A stretch of 64,000 bases of DNA from Cubamyces lactineus (taxonomy: Eukaryota > Basidiomycota > Agaricomycetes > Polyporales > Polyporaceae): the NCBI GenBank assembly GCA_022376465.1, contig JACDTU010000021.1, positions 1 through 64,000 on the forward strand, in the 5' to 3' direction. Under the pieces are notes generated by a model that saw only the letters and a list, made by a program, of their open reading frames with translations, had not been told where the DNA came from and searched no databases. The translations under genes were made by a program, and so were the position numbers. Of this stretch, positions 20,836 through 32,792 are shown piece after piece (positions within the stretch are counted from its first letter, which is position 1; every line of letters begins with the position of its first letter).

Positions 20836-22639
20836 TTTCGTCGCGCTGCACACATACGCTTGAGCGGGCGGTGGCTGTCTCACGCGATCCTGTCATTTAC
20901 GCGTCGTCGTCAGCCCTGCTCGTCCGGAGGACAACCAATGCCCGCGTACATACCGGACACGACGTACCGGGCGGGACACAGCCGAGTTGTTTGGCTTGCT
21001 CTCCGTCGAGATCGCTCACCGCATGGTCCTCGCTAATCGTCCAAACGACCAGCCGGGATCTGCGCCGTTGAGCGCATTCAATGGTACCCACTCTCCGCAC
21101 CGACTGTGCCGCTTGCGTTTGCCATTTGGTCGCACCGGCAGGTCGTACGCGTGCGGTGCACGGTCAGCGCCGTGCCCAATGTCGCGGACTATTCAACTCT
21201 GTGGGTCCAGGCCGGGCGGACGGGGGTCCGTGGCGATGTCGATCCGAGGATTCAAGGTCAAACAAACACGGCGTGATATCGGTATGCGCCGTCCCTGGAT
21301 GGAGGGCGCGCAGAAGCGTCTGAAGGACGCGTGCCGCCAAGTGATGGTTAATCCCGGCGACGCGTCTCCGTCGGAGGGCTTGTGTGAAGGTTGGTGGTGT
21401 CTAGCTGCTTGCCGGACTGTAAACATACTGGACAGCCCTGTGTAGGACAGGTTCTTTCGTTTAATTGGCTGTTCATTGAGCGTTTTGACGGCCGCCCAGG
21501 ACGTTCTCCAGAGCTCGGAGTTGTGCTGCTGGGGCTAGTACCACGAACTAGACTCGAGATATCACGAGCCGTGGAGTCAGTCAGAAGCGGAAAGCGAGCG
21601 GATGAATGTTACGCACACACAGAGCCGAGCGGGAACACAGCGTTAGAGAGGTGAAGCGAGGGTTGGGCAGACACACGCTAGTGTCGGAGACGTGCCCGGC
21701 CTGAAACGCGGTGCGGACGCGGTGTCAGATTGCACGATCGTACTTCGCCGGCCGCCACTCAGTGTGTCCGTACCCACCGAGTGATTGGTCGCTCGGGACC
21801 AGTACCGCCAGGAATGTGAGGTCGACGGCAGCCTGCCCGAAATGCGAGGTCAGATATGAGGTGAAATACGAGTGCAAAGGACGCAGTACGCACCCTTGTA
21901 CGACGTTGCGCTTTTCCGTGCCCCTCTGAGGCTTGCCTCCTCTCTTTCTCCGTGTTGAGATTGGCTGTCTTACGGTACGTATCGATCCATGCGATGGTTC
22001 GCACTTCGAGCTAACCAGCCGTCGCCGTGCGGTACGGTTCGCCCTTCCCAGACCGTGACTACACGCATTCGGTACTTGCAAGCTCTGCGGCAGGGAGTCT
22101 CCATGCGATTCTGTGCACAGGAGTGAAGGTTAGTAAGGTCCTTCGGCTTCTCTCCCACGTTATACTCACATTCAGCAATGTCACGGTGCACTGACAGGAA
22201 CCAGATCTGCACGTCAACAGGAGGTCAGCAGCTCTCCGGTACAACTCGACGTCTGACCGTACCTCGCGTAGCCTGTTCGCTGAGCCTTGACACAACGTGG
22301 CTTGACGACTCCTCGCGCACGTTACAGCTTGCGCGGGTACGGCCCAGCGAGAAGCCTTCGCCACGTTCGCACCGGGAACGTTCGGGCATGTATGTCTACA
22401 CACGGTACGAGTCCTGTGCGCCCCACGAGAACCGCGCGTGTTCCATGAGTACGCGCAATGACAATCCTCACGACGAGCAGCTCTTGCCCACAACAGGCGC
22501 AGCACGTCGTGGACAGGTCACGCCAGGCTGAAGGGACGTAAACTGCGGTACTTGCCTGCATTACCGCGGGTAGCGTCTGCGCAACCGTCTCGTGGCGTAC
22601 AGCCGAGTATATCTTCATCTAAGCTCAATCGTAGCGAGC
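20836..22639 (-). pseudogene. Decayed DUR3-type remnant (longest copy, unit 2)
   Basis: Twin of 3286-5090. One homopolymer difference is visible here (near 22343, one C fewer than at 4793-4796). Same collinear but broken DUR3 similarity. Confidence 0.5.
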
Positions 22640-23198
22640 CAGGGGTGCGGGTATCTGATGGTGGTACTTGGCAGGCCAGAGCTGAATCGTTTGGGTGCTT
22701 GAGGCTGGGCGTAACGGGATCGAGACCCGGCGGTACGGTGCGAAACGCGTGAGAGCACGGCGGACGCGAGAGATACAGAGTCCCAGTGTCAAAGTCGCTC
22801 TGAGATTAGTAGTGTACAAGGGGAGTGATAGGATCGTAGGGCGCGCGAGAGACACACGAGGTGGTGGGGTGAAAGAGAGGCTTCAGATTCGAAGCTAAGC
22901 GCAGGAACGTCTCGCGGGGGTGGCTGTGCAAAATATTGCACAGCGTCGTGCACAATCTCTTGCTTTCTGGTTCTCGCTCAGCACATGTATTTTGCCTGTA
23001 TTTACTACCGCACGCTGATACGAACGGGATACTGTACTAGGTACGATGATTCTGCGGTCTCGTGGTCCCTAGCTTGCACAATGCGCGCAGTGCGCACTGT
23101 GTCCCACCGTGTCTATTCCAATACGAGTCAACTAATCTATGGCTACGGGATGAGCGTGTACGCGGTCGCGACAGTTAGCCGGCCGTACCGACCGACGT

Positions 23199-23720
23199 TG
23201 AAGCGGTACGGCGCGGGGCTTGCCTTGATCGTACACCTCCTTGTCATCGTGTACCTTGCGTGTCCGGAATCTCAGCCCCTTTTCTAGCGTCGATTCTAGC
23301 CGGCGGAGTGGTAGGCTACAATTGTGCCCGTTGTGTGTTCTATCCCGTGCTCGCATCAACGCACCCGGGCCGCTCACTGCCCACCTCTGGCATCTCATTA
23401 CTCACCTCGCATGTTACAGCCCGCTTGCCTCCAGCCGTCAGCCTGAAGACGGCGCGCTCGATCCAACGGCTGTTCGGATCACGGCCAAAAGGACATGAAT
23501 GAAGTTGCTTTCACACAAACGTCTCCGTAGGGAGCCTTACCGGCGCAGTACAGTGGGAGTGCTCGAGTGGATGTTCAGGTGCTAGGAGGTGAGGATGCAC
23601 GTACCTTTGACGACCAGCTTGACCGTGCTGTCCATCGAGATCCAGAGGATGGTCAGTGTGCGCGCGGGGATGTGCGCTATCGTGACTGTTCCGTCAGGGC
23701 GCACGGTACTCGGACGCCTG
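23199..23720 (+). pseudogene. Decayed DUR3-type remnant (3' part, second copy, unit 2)
   Basis: Twin of 5650-6170, with one extra C near 23442-23443. Confidence 0.5.
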
Positions 23721-23729
23721 CAGCGGACT

Positions 23730-24020
23730 CACCGGGTGTCCGTTTCAGAGATTCTCGATTCTTGCCGTGCCTGTTTCGCTCGTAAATGAGCAATCTCGGA
23801 TGGGAATGGTCTGCGTACCTTGCGGATCTCTGTGTGTCCGTTGGCCGGCGCAGACTTGCGTGAACGTGCGGTGTAGAACGACCCGCACTTCTTGGCCGAC
23901 CGGGTAGCGCGTGATGCGCGAGTGAGAGCCGAGGTTGCTGAAACGATACGGGCAAGAGCGGTACAACAGAACACAGGACGTGCGCGGGAGAGATCAGGTG
24001 GAAAGCCAAGCGCGCCGCAA
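23730..24020 (-). pseudogene. Small DUR3-type 5' remnant (unit 2)
   Basis: Twin of 6180-6470. Confidence 0.4.
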
Positions 24021-24144
24021 GAGCCGTAGAGTACCAGAGCGAGATACAAGAGAGCGGCAGGGGGGTGCAGAGGGGAGAGTCGCTACATGGAGCACGCGGG
24101 CGGGCTCGACGGGCGAGTCAGGAGACCGGGCGGGGGGCTGAGAC

Positions 24145-26333
24145 GTTGACCCGCTGTCGGCCTCGCAGGCCAGCGCGGGGCTCGCTGCGCCTGCGGCCGC
24201 GGCGGTCGTGATGGGCAGAGGCGGCGCGATCGCGATCCTGCTCGTCGTCTTGTACGTCCGCGCCAATTTCATGCCCCGCAGCTAGCCCGTCGATGGGCGT
24301 TTGGTGATTGGTACTGAGAGATGCGCACGATGTTCGTAGCATGGCGGTGACATCCGCTGTGAGCGCGGAGCTGATCGCGGTGTCGAGCCTCTTGTGAGTC
24401 CCCTCCCCCCCTCTCCCACCGTCCCTCTCGAGATACGTACAGTCCGCGCGGCGCTCACCTTCGTCAACCCGTTTACGTTTATCAGCACATACGAGTATGC
24501 ACCTCCCTTCCTCCCCTCCCCCATGCAATCTCGGCGTTGACCAGGTATGCGGACCGTGCAGCCTGTACCGGACGTACCACCGCCCGCAAGCGACGAACGA
24601 CGAGATCGTGCGCGTGTCGCACTACTTTATCTGTTTCTGGGCGGTCTGGGCGGGCTGCTGGTCGACGATCGTAAGCACCCCTTCCAGCGTGTCCTGCTCT
24701 GGCGCGGCGCGGGAGCGTCACTCACGCGATGATGGATGATCCCCTGCGTAGCTGCACAAGGCGAGCATCGACCTCGGGTGGCTCTTCTACGTCCAGTACG
24801 TCCCCCTACCCACTCCCCATCCTCCTTACCCTCACCCTCCTCGCTCTTCCCACTCTTCCCACTCTCCCGCCCTCCCCGCCCTCCCTGTGTCAATCCCCAT
24901 CTCACCCCCATCCCCAGAGGCGTCGTGCTCAGCCCGGCAGTGATCCCCATCGCGCTCACCGTGAGCTGGTCGAAGCTCACGCGCGCGGGCGTCTTCGCGG
25001 GCTCGCTCGCCGGCGCGGTGCTGGGCATGCTCGCGTGGATGGTCGGCTGCTGGAAGATATACGGTGAGTGCTGTCTTGGTGCTGTGTTGGGTATGCGACG
25101 TACGACGTACGACGTCGTGACGTCCGGCGGACCGCGACCGCGACTGCAGTGCGCCGGGGGGCAGGGACTGGTGCTGGTGCTGGTGCTGATGCGGGTGCTG
25201 GTGCTGGTGTCGAGTGCGCGGTCTGCCGTCTCGGGCGAGTGTCACTGAGCTGGGCTGAGCTGAACGGGCTGGTCTGCGACGGTTACAGGGGAGATCAACG
25301 TGCCGAACCTCGCGGAGCCCTACTCGGCCGTCTGCAGCGGGCTCACGGGGCTGCTCTTCTCGGGGCTCGTCACCGTGCTCGTCTCCCTCACGAGTGAGTC
25401 CTACCTTCTACTATCATACCATCATACCACCGTTTCGCCGTTTCGCCGCTCAGCCGACCCGTCGTGCATTTCCACTGATGCTTTTTGTGCTGGACCGCGT
25501 GCGCGTGCGGGGTGGAGCCTGCGCGGTATGACTTTGCGGGGACGAGGGCGATCGCGACGTACACCGATTCGCGCGCGGCCGCAGACTCCTCCTCCTCCTC
25601 CGCCTCGGGACTCGGAAGCACCCAAGACCAGCCAGAGGACGTCATCGACAGCAAGACCGCCGACGACATCGAGAAGTCCAAAGGCGCCGTCGTCACGACG
25701 AACGCCGTGCCCGTAGAGTGCCCCGCGACCGACGCATCCGACGCGCTCGGCAGCGTCAATACGACGACGGACGCGGGCGCGAACGCGAAGGAAGGCGAAG
25801 AGGCGGTGGGGTACACGGAGCTGAAGCGCATCTACCGCCGCGCGGCGTGGTACTCGCTCGCGCTCACGCTCGTCGTGGCTGTCCTCGGTGCGTCCTCGTC
25901 CTCGCCCTCGTATTCGTCCTCGTATTCGTGCTCGCCACTCTTCCGCCGTTATCCGCGTTGTGATTCGAAGGCTGACGTCCGTCTGACATTTTGCATGTTG
26001 CGTTCCGGGATGGACGTATGCGTCACGATATACGTTGGTTCGTCGGTTGAATGGTCGGTCTATTGGGGAACGACATGCACAGTGCCCATCCCGATGTTCT
26101 TTGCGCGGTACGTCTTCAGCAAGGCGTTCTACACCCTCTGGGTGGCGTGCACCATGTAAGTCGTCCAAAGTCCAAATTTCACTCTCACCGATGCGATCAG
26201 CATGGAGTGGGTTATTGACCCTCGTTGTGTTGCTTTCAGCGTATGGGCGGCGATGAGCGGGGTCTTCTGCATCGTGCTTCCGCTGTGGGAGTCGCGCGTC
26301 GAGCTGTGGACTCTCTTGGGCGACGTGTTCTGA
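24145..26333 (+). pseudogene. DUR3: DUR3-type urea permease, 3' half only (unit 2)
   Basis: Twin of 6595-8779. Exons: 24148-24251, 24340-24393, microexon 24486-24494, 24562-24670, 24752-24795, 24918-25063, 25289-25393, about 25527-25887, 26083-26155, 26240-26333. Exons are essentially identical to unit 1; the few differences are single-base length changes in intron homopolymers (near 24401-24412, 24895 and 25483-25487). It lacks the N-terminal half and shares the problem intron starting at 25394, so it is most likely not a working transporter. Confidence 0.75.
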
Positions 26334-27380
26334 CCAGCGTTGGTAGACGGAGGTAAATTGTAATGGAATAGCCCTATGTTCATTGTTTTCCTCGTCCGCA
26401 TACAGTGCACCGGATGGAGATGCGTTCACCGTGCCGGCGGGATGATCGGACGGACGTTACGGTCCGTCCGGCATACACGAGCTGGGAAATGACGATCCTG
26501 AGAAGAGGAAGCTTGAACTCTGCGTGTGCGACGCTACGCAACGCCCATGCGGTTACCTGAACTAGGTCAAGGATGAATCTGTGTAGCGGGGCGCGAGTAG
26601 CGGCACTTACGTACGGATGCAAGCATCAGGTCCAGTGACAGAGCAAGCTGTACGCGCCAGAGCAGAGCAGAGATTGGTCGCCGGGCACACCGGGCGATCC
26701 AAGGGAGAAGGATGAGCAGGCGAAGGCTGCACCGTTACGAGAGGAAGCGTGCGGCCCAGATCAGGTGAGGAAGCCAGACGCGCCGTGCGAGCCGCAGAAC
26801 AGTACCGGACGAGACCCACAGAACGGCGCGAAGGATCAGAAAGCGGGAGCGGCGGGGACAGCGTGGACATTGGGCTGGGAGAAGCACACGGGCGGACGCG
26901 ACGGGCGAGTCAGGAGACCGCGTGGGGGGCGGTCACGTTGAGGGCGCGGGCGTGGAAGGTGATGGGGCCGAGAGGGCAGTTTGAGACTGCTGACGGGCGG
27001 TGAGAGCGGACGAGAGGCTTGGAGGGGACGGGCGGTGGGACCAGAGGGAGGGCGCCCGATGTCGGCTGGTGCGATCATCAGCTGAGATACGTTACGTTTG
27101 CCGACGCAGCTGCCGCCTGAAGCCAGTGCGGGCGACGTGGGCGGTGGTCGCAGGAGAGGAGGGGGCGAAGAGGGCGAACGTGGCTGGGCTGGAAAGAGCA
27201 GAGGAAGAGAAGACTGGGAGAGCGGCGCAGGAGAGGCGAAGAGGGAGAACGCGTTACGTCACCGGTCACTTGACGCGCGCGTGCTCGCGTAGACGCCCAT
27301 AGCCTACTTCGGAATGCGTTCGAGCAGCCGTCCTCGGCCTCGCTCAGACATGCATCCTGGCCTTCTCTCCCCGCATTGTG
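26334..27380. other. Intergenic region (twin of 8780-9826)
   Basis: No gene. Carries the flank block at about 26754-26949 that resembles 23975-24145. Confidence 0.6.
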
Positions 27381-27388
27381 TATAAAAG
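27381..27388 (+). promoter_or_regulatory. TATA box of the complete GH3 gene
   Basis: TATAAAAG, 67 bp upstream of the ATG at 27455. Confidence 0.7.
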
Positions 27389-27454
27389 CCTCCCCATGGG
27401 GCCTCTCTCCGAGCTTCCTCCGAGCCCTCTTTCCTCTCGCTCCTCGACGCCACC

Positions 27455-30400
27455 ATGGTCGTCCTCAACGCCAGGCTCTCTGCCATCTGCGCACTCCTCC
27501 TCGCCGCCGTCGCAGATGCTCAGTCCTCCGCGGCCTCGTCTGTGGTAGCGTCCTCTGGCACTGCTGTCTCTAGCGCGATCAGCTCTACTCCCAGCACTGA
27601 ATCCTCTGCCTCCGCTTCGGTCTCGACGGTCGTCAGCGCGTCCTCGGCCCCATCGTCGACGCTCGCCTCGTCTGTCTCTTCCGCCGCGTCGTCTGTCGTG
27701 TCCGGGACCAGTGCCGCGTCGACGGTGACTGCCTCCGTGTCTTCTGTGGTCTCCTCCGTGACCTCCGCGGCGTCGACTACCTCAACTGGTCCTCCGCTCG
27801 AGTCGAGTGAGTAATCATTCCGTGTATTTCATTTCTCTTTGGCCCGGCATGCCGCGATGCCCTTCGCTCATCCGTCAAAGTCTCGTTCGCGTCCGCATAG
27901 AGGGGACTTGCACGCGTCTAGCACGCACTCGAACGGCCTCGCATACCCGGGCCTTCTGTTGCCTTCTTGGCCACCAGATGTCTGCCGCATTCTGTCCGCA
28001 GGCTTCGGCGGTCTTCATCAGACACTTCGCGTCTCGCTTGCTTTTTCGCTTTCGCTCTTCTTGGCTATGAGCGAACGTGCTCGTGTGTGCGCGCACGGCA
28101 GCTCGTTCTCGACGCGAGGACTATGGATCTTGCAGGGCGGATGGGCCAACCGACATGGAGGCCACGGGGCGGCTTCCTTTTGCAGTCTGCTTTTTATGTT
28201 GAAATTCTACTTGAGCAGCTTCTGGGTAACTGTTCTGGCGAACCCCGTGCTGCTTCCGTTAGGTCGTGGTTCGCATGCGAGGGATCTGCACGTCTCTAGC
28301 AGCCCCTCGAATGGTCGCGTACACGAGAGCCTAGTGAGGCCTTAGGCTACCCCTCTTACAAGGAAGCTGTTCTACGACAACTCTTTCACTTTGCCGCTTT
28401 CTTCTACGCCTTTTTGTTGCTTCAAAGACGGCTTCCTCTTTATTTCTGCATTTTTGATTCCAAGAGTTATCGGGCGAACGCGATAGACCCTACCCCACGA
28501 TGGATGCACCAGAGCCTTACCCACGCACAGACGGCTTGTCTGTGTCTGGCACGCGCTCGATAGGCTTCACATATTCGCTCCTAGTGGGGCTATTACCGTC
28601 TCTTTTGACAGCGTTTGTTTGCCGTTCTTCGTTCGCAGGCTTCGGTTCATCTCCATCAGACGCGTCGCGTCTCGCTGGCTTCTCTCCCCTGGACGTAAGG
28701 GAACGTGACCGCGTGTATGTGCTCCATGACATTGAGTTTGCAGCTGCGGTTACCTCACTCGCTCATCAGACGCGTCGAATCGTTCGTCTCACCGGCCATG
28801 GGTATCATTGCATGCATGTCTTTGTTTTGCTTTTTCTTCATTCTACGTCGCACGTTCCTTCGTTGCATTCGTCTCGTGAACATGCCTATAGTGAGACTAA
28901 CCACATTCACCCACAGCCCAGATCACAATCCCCATCTCCTCCTACCCGTTCTCCTCGTTTGCGGTCCCGTCCGCGTCTCCTATCCCCGGCGTATATCCAT
29001 CCACTTTGCCCAAGTCGCCGCCTCCTCCGGGCTCGAGCCTCATACCGGACTTTGGTCCCGCATGGGCCCGCGCCCACGCGAAGGCCAAGCAGATCGTCTC
29101 CAGCTGGTCGCTCGACGAGAAAGTGGCCGCGACGACGGGCGTGGGCTGGATGGGCGGACGGTGCGTCGGGAACATCCCCGCGGTGGGCAACTGGCCGGGG
29201 CTCTGCCTCGAGGACTCGCCGCTCGGGGTGCGCTTCACGGACTTTGTGAGCGCGTTCCCGGCGGGGATCACGACGGCGTCGACGTGGCGGCGGGACCTGA
29301 TGCGCGAGCGGGGGCAGGCGATGGGGGCGGAGTTCAAGGGCAAGGGCGTGCACGTTGCGCTGGGCCCGATGATGAACATGGGCCGGATCGCGCAGGGGGG
29401 GCGGAACTGGGAGGGCTTTGGGGCGGACCCGTTCTTGTCGGGGGAGACTGCGTTCGAGACGGTGCTCGGGCTGCAGGCGAGCGGCGTGCAGGCGTGCGCG
29501 AAGCACTTCATCAACAAGTATGTCTGTCCGCGCGGCTCTCTGCTCTGAGTGTCCGAGTGCTGATGGGATGTGGGTGAACAGCGAGCAGGAGCACTTCCGC
29601 ACGCAGGAGTCGTCGAACGTCGATGACCGCACCGAGCACGAGATCTACCTCCACCCGTTCATGCGCGCCGTGCAAGCCGGCGTGGCTAGCCTGATGTGCA
29701 GCTACAGTGAGTCCCGTTCCTACTCCTGCCAGCCTTCTCGCCTCGTGCATCCGATTGGTGGCCGGCATACTGATGGAATGGCTTTGCAGACCTTGTGAAC
29801 GGGACGTACGCGTGCGAGAACGACCGGACGCTGAACCAGCTGCTCAAGGACGAGATCGGCTTCCAGGGATACGTGATGTCGGACTGGGGCGCACACCACT
29901 CGACGCTCGCTGCTGTCGGTGGCCTCGACGTGAGTGTGCTGCTTCTGCTCTGATGGCCACTGACTGAACGGAACGCGCTCCGCCACAATGCAGATGTCGA
30001 TGCCGGGCGACATCTCGTTTGGCTCGCACACGTCCTGGTTCGGTGCGAACCTGACGGCGTACGTGAACAACGGGACGATCTCGGAGGCGCGCGTGGACGA
30101 CATGGCGGAGCGCATCCTCGCCGCGTACTACCTGCTCGAGCAGGACAAGGACTACCCCGAAGGTGCGTCTGCGTGTGCTCTCTGTTGCACGCAGGATCTG
30201 TGCTGACACGGCGGGGCGCAGTGAGCTTCAACGCGTTCGACATGACGGACCCGGCGACGAACGCGCACGTCGACGTGCAGGCGGACCACTACAAGGTGGT
30301 GCGCGAGATCGGGGCGGCGGGGACGGTGCTGCTGAAGAACGTCGGCGGCGCGCTCCCGCTCAAGAAGCCGAACAGCATCGCGGTCATCGGTACGTCCACC

Positions 30401-31653
30401 ACCGCACACTCCTACTTCGCACAGACATCTGACCGGGCCCGCAGGGAACGACTCCGGCCCCAGTCTGCGTGGGCCGAACGGGTACGCCGACCGGCAGGGC
30501 GACGACGGCACGCTCGCGATGGGCTGGGGCTCGGGCACGGCGCAGTTCCCGTACCTGATCACGCCGCTGGAGGCGATCCAGTCGCGCGCGCGCCAGGCGT
30601 CGTCGGGCGCGCAGGTGTCGTGGTTCCTGGGCAACTGGGACCTCGCGGGGGCGCAGGCGACGGCGTTCGAGCAGGACGTCGCGCTCGTGTTCGTGAACGC
30701 GGACTCGGGCGAGGACTACATCACCGTGGACGGGAACGAGGGCGACCGGAAGAACCTGACGCTGTGGGAGAACGCGGATAGCTTGATCGGGGCGGTCGCG
30801 GAGGTGAACCCGAACACGGTCGTGGTTGTGCACTCGGTTGGCCCTGCGATAATTGAGCCATGGATCGAGAACCCGAACGTGACTGCGGTGCTCTGGGCGA
30901 ACCTGCCTGGCCAGGAGTCCGGGAACTCGATCGTGGACGTGCTGTTTGGCGATTATAACCCGTCTGGACGCCTCCCGTACACCATCGCGAAGAGCCCGGC
31001 GGACTACCCTGCGCAGCTTATTACCGGCGGTACGGGCAACGAGATCCTCCGCATCGACTACACTGAGGGCCTCAACATCGACTACCGTCATTTCGACGCT
31101 GTAAGTCGTCCGTCTCTCAGCTCTCTCAAAACCGTGGTACTAACGCAGTTTTCCTCGCACGCAGAACAACATCGAGCCCCGCTTCGAGTTCGGGTTCGGC
31201 CTCTCCTACACGACCTTCTCGTACTCCAGCCTCCACATCTCGCCCATCCCACAAACGGACCGCACGTCCGCCGCCCAAGAGGCCGCCTGGGCCGCCGGCA
31301 AGACCGTCCCCGCCGCCGCGGGCGGGTCGACCGCGCTCTGGCTGCACCGGCCCGCGTTCTCCGTAACGTTCAACGTCCGGAACGCGGGCAAGGCCGCGGG
31401 GACGGAGATCGCGCAGCTGTACGTGCACTTCCCCGGCGGGGCGGGCGAGCCGCCGAGCGTCCTGAAAGGCTTCGCGGACGTGCAGGACGTGCAGCCGTGG
31501 GAGACGCGCCGGGTCACGATCACGCTGTCGCGGTACGACTTGAGCGTGTGGGACGCGGATGAGCAGGGGTGGAAGAAGCCCCAGGGGAAGATCACGTTCT
31601 CGGTCGGCGCGAGCAGCCGCGACTTCAGGCTGAAGGGCACGGTGCCGCTCTGA
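27455..31653 (+). CDS. Secreted GH3 beta-glucosidase (complete copy)
   Basis: Hydrolyses terminal beta-D-glucosyl residues, probably cello-oligosaccharides outside the cell. Exons: 27455-27806, 28917-29517, 29582-29706, 29790-29929, 29994-30162, 30222-30389, 30445-31100, 31165-31653. All phases agree and give 899 residues. The protein begins with a signal peptide (about 1-22), then a Ser/Ala/Thr-rich stretch to about 117 that is probably O-glycosylated. The GH3 N-domain has the KHFINNEQEHFR and [10 protein letters not shown] motifs, the Asp being the nucleophile. The GH3 C-domain follows, then GFGLSYTTF and a C-terminal fibronectin-III-like domain ending VPL. Length and domain order fit fungal secreted GH3 enzymes. 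Intron 1 is unusually long (1110 bp). It crosses the right end of the tandem duplication at 30872, and its shortened sister lies at 9901. Confidence 0.93.
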
Positions 31654-32170
31654 ACGTGAGTCTCGCCGGGGCCCGGCGTGGCTTGCTTGGGTTGAGCGTG
31701 GGTGGGAGAGGATGCGGGAGGAAGAAGGGCAGCGGAAAACTGGACCCGTCATGAGGGGGAGAAGGAGTTGCTGATGATACCTGTCCTGTGTGTGCTTCGG
31801 ACCGTGCTTGTGCGTGCGTGAGCTCAAGAACTCGATGTGTGGACGAGACGTGCGGTGTCTATACCTATCTTACACACCGCGACTCCAATATATCCGATTT
31901 TCAGACACTTGCTTGTCGCCATCGCTTGGAACCGCAGAGATTTCGTACTGGGTTTCTCAGACCTCCGCTGCGTACCGTGACAGGACCTGTACTAGAGGGG
32001 CTCGTACACCGGTAGTACTAGCACTACTCTCGTGCAGATCGTGAATCCTCCCAGCTACGGGTCACAGAAGTTTGAGCTCGAAGGAAAACGAAGTTTAACT
32101 CACATCGACTGGCATGCGCAACTGCAGTGAACAGGATTAAAGTATAGATGAGGGCAGTATGAGGAAAAAT
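31654..32170. other. Intergenic; no gene seen
   Basis: 3' flank of GH3 up to the tRNA gene. No coding signal. Confidence 0.6.
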
Positions 32171-32251
32171 ACACTGAGCGGGAGTCGAACCCGCGCCGCT
32201 TGCTACCGTGATTAGTGGAAGGCAAGCATGATACCGTTTCACCATCAGTGT
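32171..32251 (-). tRNA. tRNA-Gly (anticodon UCC) with short intron
   Basis: The 7-bp acceptor stem ACACTGA/TCAGTGT pairs fully. There is a D arm, an anticodon stem CTTGC/GCAAG and a TPsiC arm GCGGG-TTCGACT-CCCGC. The loop reads C-T-TCC-A, giving anticodon TCC. About 11 bases (32198-32209 region) lie directly 3' of the anticodon, the usual place for a nuclear tRNA intron. Length is 81 bases including the intron. Confidence 0.88.
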
Positions 32252-32792
32252 GTGGTGACTGACTCGTTGTCACACAGCACGTACAGATGCATGTGAACAA
32301 TCTCCTGTTTATTTCCTGTGCGATACACACCCACAAACGATATCCAAGAACCAGGCCAGAACCAAGCCAGAACGGGGATGAAGCTCCATAGCTATGTACA
32401 TGAGCGCATATGATACAAAAGACGAACCAGCACAAACTCAGAAACATGATACACTGACTTGAACCAAAAGAAATCAACCCAAGATAGCATGCAAGAGAGG
32501 AAACCCGCGGGGGGGGGGGGGGGGGTATCTGGTGGAACTATGCGTACGGTCCTGGGCATGGCTACGACGCTCGAAACACGACTCCTGTGACCTGCGAGGT
32601 GGGCGATCACCTCACGCGAGCACGAGAGGGGCTTTCGAGGCGGCAGTCACCAGCACAGGCAGTCAGAATACTGTCACTAGATACGGCAGAAGTGCGAGGC
32701 GTAGTCTGAAGGTTTTGAAGGCCATAGACTGGGAATCAAATGTCACAAGCTTTAGACCGGCTCTGCATAGATGCTCGTGTGGTTGTGTGTCG
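32252..32792. other. Intergenic with a poly-G run
   Basis: Contains 17 consecutive G at 32509-32525. No gene. 3' side of P450-1. Confidence 0.6.

Larger units (their letters stand above)
13317..30872. repeat. Tandem duplication, right copy (complete 17556-bp unit 2)
   Basis: If the duplication is a simple tandem one, unit 2 runs from the base after the left breakpoint (13317) to 30872. Its part 17549-30872 is near-identical to 1-13316. Its part 13317-17548 should have a twin just left of the window. The right copy reads through the breakpoint into the intact 3' end of GH3 (30873-31653), so the right copy has the ancestral 3' junction and the left copy carries the new one. Confidence 0.8.
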
